Part shown: piece after piece, positions 26,287 through 37,627 of the stretch
Position numbering within the stretch: the stretch's first letter is position 1
Layout: the number at the start of each line of letters is the position of its first letter
Source: Stictocephala bisonia
Lineage: Eukaryota; Arthropoda; Insecta; Hemiptera; Membracidae
Assembly: GCA_035578905.1 (NCBI GenBank)
Contig: JAQJVL010000004.1
Coordinates: 8,354,144-8,418,143, forward strand
Length of the DNA: 64,000 bases
Reading direction: 5' to 3'
Translations under genes and position numbers: made by a program
Notes under the pieces: model-generated
The model's input: only the letters and a program-made list of their open reading frames with translations
What the model was told of the DNA's origin: nothing
The model's database searches: none

Positions 26287-26314
26287 GAGAGCCGGTAACC
26301 GAGCGGTCTAAGGT
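26287..26314 (+). other. tRNA-Leu-like A-box fragment (copy 2)
   Basis: Same fragment as at 20,415 with one change in the A-box end (AAGGTG). It has no B box and is not a functional tRNA. Confidence 0.35.
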
Positions 26315-29054
26315 GTAGTTGGAGGTAAATATATATGTGTGTCTGTGTATATAAAATATGTTTAAATAAATTTGGCATATTAAAAATTGTTTGCTGTGGA
26401 GAAGATAGCATTTTATATTTCAGTTCATGTGCAATTTTATTTTAGATCTAGGTATATTATGAAACAGTTCAGCAGGAAAAATATTCCGCACAAAAAAGGG
26501 TAGAAAGATTCACCCTCAGCTCAGCCGCTCAGGACAAGATGGAACGCACTGACCTGAAGACAGGAGAGAGGCTCCCAAAGTTGTAAGGAGGGCAGTGGAG
26601 GCGCAACTTGGCTCAATCACATGGTCTCACAGGCCAGGCCAGTACAGTCGAGAAGGCAGAAGATTGGCTGGGTGGCAGGCTGAGGGTTAAAATCCGTTAT
26701 TTAAATATTGGTATCGGTTGAACTCCGTAATTTGACTCTCAGGTTCACGTTCAACTAAGGTAATATCCCCATTACGTACAGTAGATTGGTCACGACACTC
26801 AAGTCAATCAAACTGTGTGGGTGGACGGGCCCTAATAAAGAATGATATTATCTTTATTGAAACCCTAGCTTCAACTAAAAGCAAATAATTCCAACACGTC
26901 AAACCTTAATTTCTTCCCATGAGTGATTTGGTACTCAAAGAACTACTTTTCATTGGAATATGCAACTTATAGTTAAGTAATGCAATCATGAATATGAAGG
27001 AGAACAAGAAGATCATTTGTCTCAAGCCTTCACTCAAACTACGTGGGTGGTCACCTCTAGGAATATGAATTAGTAGTTGAATTTCCAGGATTTTCTTAGT
27101 GGAATGTGACACCAACCTCCTCAGATACAGAGATAATGCATTAATGGCCAGAGAAGATTTAATATGTAATAGAAATGGACAATGTTCATGTTTATTTTAC
27201 AATATTTATTACCTACAGGTGTTTTGAGTATGGAATTTTGCATAACATAATCCTAAGGTTAAAAATATATTTTTTATGATTTTGTCAGTATAGGCTTATT
27301 TTTGTTGCTTTGCTTACGATAATTTTTCTATAGAAGTGTTTACAGACAACAAATTTTTCCAATAAGTGGTTTTTCGTTGTAGTTACGAATATTCATTGAT
27401 ATTTTCATAAAATAAGTAAAATTATTGGAGATATTCTTAGTTCAAATATTCCTACTGCTAGTTAGGACATAGGATTTAGTTTGAGGTTTCTTCTCAGCAT
27501 TTAGGTTTTCAATGTTGTACAATTAATTGCTTATACTTTTATTGTGAGTTTTCATCCAACGAACTCTTTTTCTTATTTTGAATACACTTATAGATCTGAG
27601 CATTTTAAAAAGAAAATCTACTGTCTACAGAATAGTACAATCAAAATTACTATATCAACAGTAGGAAGTTCCCTCAACTATATCAACAGTTTATATAAAA
27701 ATAAACTGAACTTTCAACTTTCTGGACGCAATCCTATTGTTGTAGACAGTCACATTATCAATCAAATATTTAGTATAAAACTGTTCACCTACTGTGCAGA
27801 AAAACCTGCCAGAAAATCAATGAACGTTATATGAAATATTTCAATTACTCTATTATTTAACAATGGAGTAACAATAAAACCTGCATGTTTGAAGTATATC
27901 TATATCTATAAAAGCCAAACACCACTCACTGACTGACTCACTCACTGATCGCTCTACAGCCCAAACGGTAATACATAGGAAGCTGAACGTTTTACACAAT
28001 ATTCCTTGCATACCGAATGTGTGCAATAAGAAAGGATTTTGGGAAATTCCAACTCTAAGAGGGGTTTTGGGGGGCCAAAAATCCCCAAAAGTGTAGTGTA
28101 GTCGATCCAGTTTTTTGGCTCTACTGGCTTAACCGTTCATCAAATTTAAAATTTGACACAAAATCGTTAGTCTGGAATTAGATTATCTACAACTTTGGTC
28201 TCTTTTTTTCATATCTCTCATCGTTTGGCTTAAAAAAGCACAAACTTCCAAAATTTAATCAAAAAGTGGAGAAATCACGCTGTTTTTGGCAAATATTTCT
28301 CTAATAATTAGTTGGTTTAACTTTTTTAACACATAGTATTATGGTAAAGAATGTAGTTTTCAACAACTTTCAACAGTTTTAGCGCCAGAACAGCCCAAAA
28401 ACAATATTTAAAATTAAATATGAAAAACAATATGTCGGCCATAAGTGCTGTATTTGACTAATTTAATTAATTTTTATAGCCGGTTTTTTTCATATAGTGT
28501 TTTAGTTTTAGGAATAAGATAACGTTACCAGGATAAAATAATATATTATTTCTTTACTAATTCTGACCAACTATAATAACTTTATGTCTACAATGATAGG
28601 ACCTACGATATTAAACCGTTGCACGTATATATATATATATTAAATTTTTAATATAACGACTTTTGTAGTCACTTAAGTAGCTACTGATCTAAATTTAACG
28701 AAGGTTGTTTAGTTAGCTGTTTTTTTACTTATATAAAACTAACAGTTAAAGAGGGTGTGATGCATAAAATTGATGTCAGACTCGGTCATGAATTTTTGGG
28801 TTTAGTCTAAAGGTCAATACTGATAACACACCTCCCTCCCTCAGAGAACAGACATTTTTGCACACAGTGTAGTTTGTTCAGTCCAGTTGCTGTTCTGTTA
28901 GAGACCGCTTCCGTGCTTTCCTTTACTACTACTCCTGTTGGATTCAGTTTAAAATATTATTTAAAATTTCTTATTGATTCTTACCTTTCTTTTATTTAAT
29001 TGACAAGTTAGACTAATCATTTTCAACAGTAGTTTTCTACTTATCATTAGTTAG

Positions 29055-29600
29055 ATGTATCCTATTACATCTGTTGCTCCTAGCCATTTTTATAGAAGAT
29101 AATTTTTTTATTTACTTTTCCTTTTCTTACTTAGTGTTTAACTCTCTACTTTTGAGTTGTTCTACTTTAGTTAGTACTCTTTTTATCAAGTTAGTCATTC
29201 TATATTGTTTCTAAGGGTTAATTTAATTTTGTTTAGTTTTTTTATATAAAGTTGTCGCTCTTTCGGTTTTTAAGACGATAGCTACTATATTTTAATTTTT
29301 GCTTTCTTAACTATTTTTCTGTTTTTATTAGGTAGGTGTTTCCTACTATAGCTGTTGCTCCTAGCCTTTTCATAGTAGATAAATATTTTTAGTTTTACTT
29401 TTCACTTTCTTACTTAGTGTTTACCTCTCTACTTTAAAGTCTTTCTAATTTAGTTAATACTATTTTGATCAATTTGGCATTCTATAATTTTTTCTAAAGG
29501 TTAATTTTAATTTTTAAGTTGTTTATATAAAGCTGTCTCTCTTTCAGTTTCTAAGATGATAAGTACTATATTTTAATTTGTCCTTTTTTAACTACATTTT
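29055..29600. repeat. ~271-bp imperfect tandem duplication in Helitron leader
   Basis: CTGTTGCTCCTAGCC occurs at 29,081 and 29,352, and about 270 bp downstream of each match in order (TTACTTAGTGTTTA, CTCTCTACTTT, AAGTTG/AAGCTG). It lies upstream of the first coding frame, with no coding content of its own. A role in expression is possible but unsupported. Confidence 0.8.
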
Positions 29601-29689
29601 TGTTTTTGATTCTCAGTTTCTAAGCTTTTTTTTTTGTACATTTGACTTTGCTACGTGAAAATAGATTCTGATCAACAAACACAATTGCG

Positions 29690-30493
29690 ATGATGGAACA
29701 TATTAATGTTGATGGGGTTATGGTACCTCATCGTATTGTACCTGTGGGTGCTGATGGGTCGTGCTTTTTTTACTCCCTGTCTTACCTCATGTACGGTAAT
29801 GTCTCCCATGCGCCTCAACTGCGACCAGGCGTTGTGGAGTACGTTTGTAGCAACTGGCACCGGCATCATGAGCATACAATGATGTCGTGTGGTAACATTT
29901 ATAGAAGTTTAGCTGAATACCGTGCTGACATGTCTCTTTACACCACATATGCAACGCACTGTGAAATTCAAGCCGCTAGCGAAATATACCCTTACCATCT
30001 GGTGATCTATCGTGATGGTTTGGTGATTGTACAGCCTGATGAATATGAACAAGAAAAGCCAATATAGCGATTTAAGTGTTCTGGACCCATGATGAATGCC
30101 CACTTTGAACCTCTTTGTCCTCAGTACACACCTGCAGTTGCAACAACTGTCGTTGATAAGCCTATTAATTGTACTTTGCGTAGGAGTGAATACGCAGAAA
30201 ATATTGATGATGAACAAACTGCTCAAGACGGCACAGACGATGATTTCCCACTTAACTATTTGTTAAAATCTGTTAAACGTGATATTAAAGTAACGTCCAG
30301 TACTGACCTAATTACTTCCTCTTCTTCCGAAATAATCTCAACTGTTGATGTAGGTGTTGTTAAGAAAAGAAGAAAAAATATACGTTCTAGAGTTTCTGAT
30401 AGAATCAAAAGGCAAAAACATAGGGAGTCCGTAAAAAGACACAACAAAAAATTTCCCGAAATCAACAGAGAAGCAGTGAAAAAAATACCATAA
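29690..30493 (+). pseudogene. Helitron OTU-family cysteine peptidase domain, one nonsense codon
   Basis: The frame starts at ATG 29,690 and would run 268 codons but for a TAG at 30,065-30,067; the frame is the same on both sides. The OTU N-terminal motif GADGSCFFYSLS sits at residues 20-31, with Asp22 and Cys25 of the DGxC active site intact. A middle YATHCEIQAAS segment (about residues 90-100) matches the conserved pre-strand motif of OTU domains, and the expected catalytic His lies after the stop in NAHFEPLCP (His138). OTU enzymes are deubiquitinase-like peptidases; their role in Helitrons is unknown. After residue 190 the chain becomes Ser- and Lys/Arg-rich (SSSSE, KKRRKNIRSR), plausibly nuclear-localising. 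An alternative, that the stop separates two real proteins, is unlikely given the split active site. Confidence 0.88.
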
Positions 30494-30715
30494 AGGGAAT
30501 CCGGAAGTAAATAGAGAGGCTTTGAAAAAGTACACTAAAAGTAACCCTGAAGTTCATAGAAAGGCTGTGAAAAAATACAACAAAAATAATCCGGAATTAC
30601 ATAGAGAGGCTGTAAAAACCTATAATAAAAACAATCCTGATGTTAACAGGTGTTCGGGAGCTAAATACTCAATTAGACATGTGGAGGTTAATCAGGAAGC
30701 TGTTCGAAGGTAGAA
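30405..30715 (+). pseudogene. Helitron linker of 15-residue basic repeats, frameshifted
   Basis: Repeats of the form NPEVHREAVKKYNKN (about 45 bp each) occur six to seven times, first in the frame of the OTU region and, after a frameshift near 30,490-30,520, in another frame. Similar charged repeats are found between the OTU and Rep parts of Helitron proteins in invertebrates. It is low-complexity, basic and probably helical. Its function is unknown; DNA contact or a spacer role are guesses. Confidence 0.75.
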
Positions 30716-30736
30716 TTAAAAGAGGCAGTTGATCCC

Positions 30737-31789
30737 ATGGAAAACAAAATCTTTATCTGGAACCATGAAAAAAAGTGGAAGGAAGAAAGTCCTGGCTTAT
30801 GCTGCAGCAATAACAAGGTTTATATTCCTTCTATTCAACAGCTTCCCGAACCACTCCATAGTCTTCTTACTAACAACCACCCTCAGTCTAACATTTTTTA
30901 TCAAATATCAGAAAGTATAACGGCTGTTTCCAAATGACTTCATTCGGAGTTAAAGAGGTGGTCGAAGGAATTTTCATGCCACTTTTAAGGTACAAGGGCA
31001 AGTTTACCATCGAATAGGAATGATGGTGAACTACCTTCCCACCAACAAAATCCCTCTTTTTTACAAATTTATTTTGTTGGGAACGATGAAAGAGAAACGG
31101 AAATAAGAGCCAATCTCTTTAATATAGTTAAACCTTCTTTAGTAAGTCAAATTAAAAAATGTCTGCATGGTAACAATCCTTATATTCGAGATTTTAAAAC
31201 TGCAATTGAAAATGTTCTGGAAGGTCAGGAATTCAAGGATGTTATTCATGTGGGTAGGAAACCTGCAGATGGACATAAAGGTTGTTTCATCGCACCAGCA
31301 ACAAGAGAGGTCGCTTTGGTTATTGTGGGCCAGGAGTTTGAAAAGAGAGATATTATTTTACACAGTAGAAACGCAAAGTTAATACGGATAAGTGAAACGC
31401 ATCGAGCATATGACGCACTCCAGTATCCTCTTATGTTCTGTCGTGGAGAAGATGGCTACGCTATCATTATTTTACAACGTGATCTGATATCTAACATACC
31501 TCTCAATAAAAAGGTCTCAGCTTGTGACTTTTACGCATACAGAATAATGGAAATAAAAGGCGATGGAAGTTACTTATTACTGTACCGCAGCCTTTTCGAT
31601 CAGTATTTGGTTGATATGTATTCTAAAATTGAGACGGAGAGACTAAACTTCATAAGCTTTAATCAGAGTAAGCTGCGAGCAGAAAATTATGTTCACCTTA
31701 AAGACGCCATGTGTAAGGAGGATGCTAACGTTTCATATATAGGACAAATGGTCGTGTTACCATCCAGTTTTACTGGAAAACAGCGCTAA
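30737..31789 (+). pseudogene. Helitron Rep N-terminal region (Helitron_like_N), broken
   Basis: Three frames together show the usual order: CCSNNKVYIPSIQQLPEPLH (about 30,800-30,860), a YHRIG...NYLPTN region (about 31,005-31,045), then from 31,165 a clean frame with NPYIRDFKTAIENVL, EVALVIVGQEFEKRDIILH and the diagnostic HRAYDALQYPLMF (about 31,407-31,440). It ends at a TAA (31,787-31,789) where the family has Tyr before MH, so a single nonsense change separates it from the HUH domain that follows without a gap. The frameshifts at 30,930-31,160 make it inactive. Confidence 0.9.
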
Positions 31790-32250
31790 ATGCACGAGAG
31801 AACTCAGGACGCCATGACGTATGTTCGTCACTATGGTCGTCCTGATTTGTTCATAACATTTACGTGCAATCCGAAGTGGACAGAAATTGGAGCTGCCTTA
31901 AAAGACGGCCAAAAACCTCAAGATAGACACGACATTATAGCTCGGGTGTTCCATTTGAAAGTGAAAAAACTGAATAATCTTTTAACTAAAGGTTCAATTT
32001 TGGCAAAAGTAGGTGTTACATGTATACTGTGGAGTGGCAGAAGCGTGGCTTGCCTCATGTACACATTTTTCTGTGGCTGCAAAATAGGATCATGGCTGAG
32101 GAAACAGATAATGCGATTAGTGCTGAGATACCCGACCCTGAAATGGACCCTGAACTACATGAAATTATCAAGTCTAAGATGATCCACGGTCCTTGCGGCA
32201 ACTTAAATAGGAGTTCATTCTGCATGGTTAATGGCTCATGCTCCAAAAGA
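31790..32250 (+). pseudogene. Helitron Rep HUH nuclease domain, frameshifted and split by a LINE
   Basis: Starts directly after the nonsense codon with QDAMTYVRHYGRPDLFITFT and CNPKW, the block that precedes the HUH site. A frameshift near 32,000-32,015 moves the rest into another frame, where KRGLPHVHIFLWL carries the two histidines of the HUH motif that coordinate the metal for single-strand nicking. MIHGPCGN and SSFCMVNGSCSKRY follow, and the sequence then runs into the 3' tail of a LINE at about 32,252. The continuation is at 37,145. Confidence 0.9.
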
Positions 32251-32808
32251 TATAAGAATAAGAATATTTATTTTCTCAAATTTACATTAATACTCTCGTT
32301 CTATACTACAAATTATTTCATAGATGTACCCAATAACAAAATAAATAAATAATGTTCATGTCCCTTAATTGCAAATACACCACACTATTTTCACTACAAC
32401 AATACCAGGACTGACCACTAATACTATAAAAGAACAATGCCATCATCAAGAAAATGCACATCCATAAAACAAAACAAATACACAATGCAAAAATGAGAAA
32501 ATTTACGACCTCAAAGGCTATGCCAGATTTGAGGTGCGTGCATATATATAATTCTTAAAACATAAATCAGCGATCAGAAAAAAACAAACTAAACAGAATT
32601 TACAGATTAATCAGTGCTTAATATTTAACATTATTTTTACAATATGTACATAATTAAACATAAGTGCATTCATAGAGATAACTAGCTTTTGCAAGACAAA
32701 ATCCAACATTTATTAAATACCATGTACACAACTATACAGACATTCTAAGTATACACTCATACAAACATGCATACACTAAAATAAATATATTTTTCTTCAT
32801 TTTGCACC

Positions 32809-34461
32809 TTATGCTTCAATTTCCAATAAACTATCAACATTTTCTATATGTATCAGCCAATTTTTTAGTCTTTTCAAAAAGATGTTTTTATTTATAGTAA
32901 TTTTTATATGATCAGGCATTTTATTACAAAGCCTGGGTGCCACATAATTAGAAGTTTTAGTGAAAAAAGTGAAGTTTGGCTTTGGTACATAGACTTCATT
33001 ATATTTTCTCAGCCTTTTTTTAAATAAGATTTGATTATTATTGTAGTTATTACTACTTCTGCTATAAAACAGTTTAATTACATTATATATAAACAAGTTC
33101 TTCAATGGGAGTAGTTTTAATTGCAAAAATAAAGGACGAGATGGACTTTTTGAAGACGTTTTTAAAATTAATCTTATAAAATGTTTTCGCTGTATATATA
33201 TTGGATCAACATTTGAACTATAAGTGCCACACCAAAAAGATATTCCATATTCTATCCTGCTTTGAACTAATGAAAAATACAGCATTCTTAAAATTTGTTA
33301 ATTGCAGAAATCTCTAAGAAAATAAAAGTACCTTATTGTATTGTTCAATTTACCTTTTAGTACCGAGATGTGTCTTTTAAAACTAACTTCTTCATCTAAT
33401 ATTACCCCTAAATAATTTACATGGCTTGCATTTCCTATTTCATTGCAAAAATCAGTACATTGTTGCCCCTCAATACAAAGACAACTAACGCACTTATAAA
33501 GAATTGGAATATTAAAACATATTTTTCTCCTCAAACTAAAATTTATATATTTTGTTTTTTCAAAGCTTAAACTCATGTTGTTTTCAGCAAACCACCACTG
33601 AATAGATAAGAGGTCTTTGTTCATTGATCGCTGTAGCATTTGTAAATCTTTATTAACGTATCATAGAGCCGTATCATTGGCAAAAGAAGTTAATATTCCA
33701 TCAAATTTACCATTACAAAAATCATTTACATATATTAAAAATAAAATTGCTCCTAATACAGAGCCTTAAAAATAAAATTGCTCCTAATACAGAGCCTTAA
33801 AAATAAAATTGCTCCTAATACAGAGCCCTGAGGCACTCCTTGACGAATCACCCCAAAATACTAAAGCATAATCCAACTTTTACACATTGTTTTCTATTCA
33901 AGAGATAGCTCCGAAACCAATTAAGTGGCACACCTCGAATTCCAATTTTGTATAGTTTGTTGAGCAAAATTTCATGATTTACAGTATCAAAAGCTTTTCT
34001 TATGTCTAGAAACAAACCAGTAACAAATTTTCCACAGTTCAAGGCATCGTAAGCTTCTGTCATATAATGTTCTAAGGCATTCTCTGTACTTAGTTCTGCT
34101 AAATAACCAAACTGATTTTTACTAAACAAATTTGTAAGGTTTAGAAAATTAATCAATTTTTTTTCATTATTTTTTCAAATATTTTAGAAAAAGCAGACAA
34201 CAGCGAAATCGGGCGAAAGTTACTGCAATCATACTTTACACCACTCTTAAATATAGGTATAACCACAGCATCCTTAAGTCTACATGGAAAAATACCAGTC
34301 TCAAAACTTAAGTTAAGTAAGTGCAGCAAAATATGGATTATAATGGGATATACCTCTTTTAGAAGCCAAGAATGTATTCCATCTATCCCTGGGGCAGTTC
34401 CATTGCCCAGAGATTTAATAACATTTTCAAGTTCGTCCTGTCCCACAGGCTCAATAAACAT
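32809..34461 (-). pseudogene. LINE ORF2 reverse transcriptase and C-terminal region, broken
   Basis: 34,461-34,153 carries the RT start with GTAPGIDGIHSWLLKE, the VIPIFKSG motif and FRPISLLSAFSKIFEK. 34,156-33,848 has QFGYLAELSTENAL and GLFLDIRKAFDTVNHEILL, with the first catalytic Asp in LDIRKAFD. The catalytic box at about 33,674-33,685 reads FANDTA where the family has FADD, so a catalytic Asp is Asn; a TGA follows two codons later. A 31-bp triplication just before the box shifts the frame. 33,639-33,298 and 33,285-32,809 hold the thumb and C-terminal region (NYLGVILDEEVSFKRHI; RIEYGISFWCGT). It is not able to make active RT. Confidence 0.92.
33735..33827. repeat. 31-bp tandem triplication inside LINE RT
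   Basis: TTAAAAATAAAATTGCTCCT plus AATACAGAGCC begins at 33,735, 33,766 and 33,797. The two extra copies add 62 bp, which is not a multiple of three, so they shift the RT reading frame next to the catalytic box. The copies are identical, so the event is later than most decay here. Confidence 0.95.
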
Positions 34462-34756
34462 GGAATTTATTTGACTATTAAATTCAAAAGTGTGTTTATA
34501 ATCAAGTTTTCAAAATTTAGAGATTTAGCTTTATTTATATTTAGGCTCTCAGTGATATTTAAAAAATAATTATTAAATTGTTCAGCAACCTTTTTTGGAT
34601 AATCAATAATTTCATCAATAATTTTCAAAGAAAAAGAAACATTTTTCAGCTGATTTTGTCCAGTTCGTTAATTACACTCCAGACTTTCTTAGTATTCTTA
34701 TTACAATTTTTAAATTTGTTCTGATAGTAGGCGTTTTTCAATTCACGAATTTCATT

Positions 34757-35806
34757 TTATAAATCGTTTCTGTATCTTAAGTAGTATAGTTTTAGATTTT
34801 CATTCTGTGGATGTTTTTTAACGTTCTTAAAGAGTTTGTTTCTGACTCTAATTTTCATACAAATGTAATTGTTTATCCACGGTTTTATCTTTTTAAATTT
34901 ATTTTTTAATCTAATTTCAGTTTTGCTTCCATTAATACAATCTATCATGAAAAAGATCGAAAGCTAGCGATGCATTCCGTTCAGAATAAACTGCAGTCCA
35001 GTCAACGTTATCGAGCAGGCTGCGGAGTAGCTCAAAGTTCACGCGATAAGCAGGCTGTGACTCTGAGGCCTCATCCTCCTTATCTCTGACACACACACGC
35101 ATGTTTATTTGACAATGGTCAGTGATGTCGGTTATCTCTACATTCGCCTCCACATTGATCACGTCCCACTTTTTTTATGTTTCAAATAAATTAATGTTTA
35201 TATCCCCTCCCCAACAAAAATTATATTTCTATAATCCTTAAGATTGTCATTTCCATCAAAATATGTTCGCAATTCGTCAACAAAAATCTGCTTTGAAAAT
35301 GAATGTGTTCTATAAATAGAAAAAATACAGAAAGATTGATTATTTAAATTTAAAACAGTTTTCAAAACATCTGCAGAAATGAATGAATGAATGAATGAAT
35401 GAATGAATGAATGAATGAATGAATGAATGAATGAATGAATGAATGAATGAATAAATGTCTTTATTTAAAGGCGGAGTTAGGACTATGAAGTCCTCTCTTC
35501 CACTCAACCAGAAATCATTTCAACAACAGTAATTTCTATTACTTTTAATTTTTTACTGACATATATTGCAACACCAGCTGATCTACTTTCATTGTTACAT
35601 TTTGCAGTTAAAAAATAATTATCTATCTCATAAAAACTAACTTCATTATCATTAATCCAAATTTCAGAAAGTATTAAAATGTCAGGAAATTCATTTTTCG
35701 ATGTTAGTTCAACTAGAAGAGAATCAAAATTCTGTCTTAAACTTCTAATATTCTGATAAACTATTCTAAATTCCTTTAAATATTTAAGAGCACTCATTTC
35801 CAGCAT
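34757..35806 (-). pseudogene. LINE ORF2 apurinic-like endonuclease domain, interrupted
   Basis: 35,806-35,516 shows the start of the endonuclease (RIVYQNIRSLRQNFDSLLVE, then LSEIWI with the catalytic Glu). It is interrupted by a 128-bp insertion at 35,381-35,508. The frame resumes exactly across one copy of the duplicated CAGAAAT and gives FSIYRTHSFSKQIFVDEL and a degraded GDININL segment (35,175-35,372). ITDHCQI at about 35,120 holds the terminal His. The stretch to 34,757 is the linker toward the RT. APE-type endonucleases nick the target DNA; this one cannot be made because of the insertion and frame changes near 35,165 and 34,940. Confidence 0.87.
35381..35508 (-). mobile_element. 128-bp retroposed LINE 3' end with (ATTC)n tail and 7-bp TSD
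   Basis: On the minus strand it reads GGACTTCATAGTCCTAACTC, then a TAAATAAAGACA signal and about 18 copies of ATTC. This is the usual 3' end of a CR1/Jockey-type LINE, 5' truncated. It is flanked by CAGAAAT at 35,374-35,380 and 35,509-35,515. Taking out the insert and one CAGAAAT restores the endonuclease frame, so boundaries are secure. Confidence 0.92.
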
Positions 35807-36102
35807 ATACTTAAAATAACGAAAGAGACATCTAACAAAGAAATCATTGTAGCAGTCAAAAATACATAATTTATCACTATAAAAAATGGGTAAAATAAAT
35901 TATTGACTATTAATATATTACATATTATTTCATAGCTGTATAAATAATATTTACACATTTTATGAAAATTAAATTACAATTACAATAATGCAATTACATC
36001 TGCATACTTTGCTAATAAAAAAGAAAAGGCATGTTTTAAATTAATAATTTCAATAACAAAAATAAACTAAAGGAGATATTACCTTAACTATCAACAAAAC
36101 AC

Positions 36103-37025
36103 TTACAGTTTACTAAGGTCAGCCTGGTTTGTTACATGAATCACGGGAGCCCCGTCTTCTTTCCGAAGGAAGATCTTGCCATTTCTCACCCACAGGTACT
36201 TAAAGTGCTTCGTCTTCTTCACCTCCCTAGCGAGTGAGTAGAGCCGCCTTCTCGAAGCTGACAAGGACTCGTTCACATAGACCGGCTGGTCCATGGGTAG
36301 GCCCATGTGTCTGGTGGAGAGGTTGCTCTTCACCCGACGCTTCCGCAGCAGTTCCTCTTTGTCTAGGCGACGGACAAAACGTACTATGATGCCTGGTGGC
36401 TGGTTGTTCGTCCTAGGCTTCTTTCCAAGTCGATGGCAGGCATATATCATTTTTTCATCGATGTCCATGTCAAGCGCCTTCCCGACCTCCCTGACCAGAC
36501 TCACTACATCTTGATTAGGTTTCTGAGGAATTCCATTAATTTCGATTGTGTTCATCCTAGAGTACTGCTCCAATTCCTCTATTCGGGTTTCCAAACTCTC
36601 AACCCTTTTCATTAGAGTTTTATTCTCTTGCAGGAGTTCCTGAACCAATCCAGCAGTAGAATCAATTTTCGCTGTTTGTTGGCCTATTAAACTCTTGTTT
36701 TCTTCGAGCTGGGCATGAAGAGCTTCATAGGAATGATTAAATTCCTTCTCTGATTTTTTTGAGAATCTCTAATCTCAGTCACTACCTTCATTATGTTCTC
36801 TAACGTAAGTTTTCCATCAACAGCATCCAATTCAAAACGCATGCTTTTGCGTCTTTTTTGAGCACATGGATTGCATCTCCATACAAGGCCGTCCGCTGTA
36901 ATGCATTCCAGGTCTGCCTTACTCATTTTCAGGCATGATCCATGAAATGCAGTATCGCAGTCATTGCAAATCAGCTTGGGCTTGCCTGCGTTTATACTGT
37001 CGAGACATACACCACACTTTGACAT
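36103..37025 (-). pseudogene. LINE ORF1: PHD-type zinc finger, coiled coil, FP25K-like domain; one frameshift
   Basis: ATG at 37,025 gives MSKCGVCLDSINAGKPKLIC, then NDCDTAFHGSC and VWRCNPC: the Cys4-His-Cys3 pattern of a PHD finger in the first ~60 residues. A 1-base deletion in an A run at about 36,762-36,768 breaks the frame; from 36,700 onward the other frame carries a heptad-rich helix (VQELLQENKTLMKRVESLET) and EQYSRMNTIEINGIP, the start of a baculovirus-FP25K-like domain known from insect LINE ORF1 proteins, ending near 36,103. Such ORF1 proteins bind RNA as nucleic-acid chaperones. The A-run slip is the only break I see, so this part decayed less than ORF2. Confidence 0.88.
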
Positions 37026-37144
37026 TTTTAAAGACAAATAAAAAGAAAGATGAATTAAAAACAACAAATATCAAAAACAGTAATCAAAATGGAAAATAAG
37101 ATGCGAATAAATGCAGGTAAAAAAGCACAGACAAGTTCGAACTC

Positions 37145-37600
37145 ACGTCCACGTCCCTTATCCAAAGAAACACAAACTGCTGACGATGGCTACCCTCAGT
37201 ACCGTCGAAGGTCTCCAGCTGGTGATGGTTACACAGTCAACACAAATGGAGTAGACCTAGACAGTCGGTGGGTAGTGCCGTACAATCCTGTTCTGTCACG
37301 TACCTTTTTAGCACACATCAACGTGAAATTGTGCAATTCTGTCAAGTCAATAAAATACATTTGTAAATACGTGAACAAGGGCGGTGATCAAGCAGCTTTT
37401 GTTTTGGAAAACGAGAGAGACGAAGTATCAAGCTATGAAGCAAGCCGTTACATCAGTAGTTCCGAAGCAGCTTGGCGTATATTTTGTTTACCAATCCATG
37501 AAAGATATCCTCCTGTAATGCATTTAGCTGTACATCTTGAAAATGGTCAGAGAGTTTATTTCAACCACTAAAATGTACAAGAAAAACTTCTGAATCCACC
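37145..37600 (+). pseudogene. Helitron Rep, Y2 part (after the LINE)
   Basis: Resumes with RPLSKETQTADDGYPQYRRR, then WVVPYNPVLSRTFLAHINVK and VKSIKYICKYVNKGGDQAAF, which carries the two-tyrosine (Y2) motif YICKY used to join DNA ends in rolling-circle transposition. The frame ends at a TAA (37,569-37,571) after HLENGQRVYFNH. The next ~60 bp still read like the family's NPPKTT segment in the same frame, so the stop is a late lesion. Sequence expected between this point and the helicase (several hundred residues in typical Helitrons) is missing. Confidence 0.88.
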
Positions 37601-37627
37601 AAAAACGACATCCTTCTCTAAGTCCAA

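Larger units (their letters stand above)
22612..28090. repeat. Segmental duplication, copy 2 (~5.5 kb)
   Basis: Second copy of 16,748-22,214 in the same orientation, including all embedded features: hairpin element (23,693), 41-bp array (24,666), (TA)n (25,026), tRNA-Leu-like fragment (26,287) and Helitron start (27,899). Unlike copy 1 it runs on into a complete Helitron. Confidence 0.95.
32252..37145 (-). mobile_element. CR1/Jockey-like LINE inserted antisense in the Helitron
   Basis: On the minus strand the order is 5' leader, ORF1 (PHD finger, coiled coil, FP25K-like), ORF2 (AP endonuclease, reverse transcriptase), 3' UTR and a short ATTCTT-type tail at about 32,252-32,275. The left junction falls after SKRY and the right junction before PRPLSKETQ of the Helitron Rep, so the element is close to full length. 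CR1-like LINEs often end in short microsatellites and make little or no target duplication; I found none. ORF1 has a frameshift, and ORF2 has stops, a 31-bp triplication, a catalytic substitution and a 128-bp insertion. The region 32,276-32,808 is the 3' UTR with no further feature. Confidence 0.9.
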
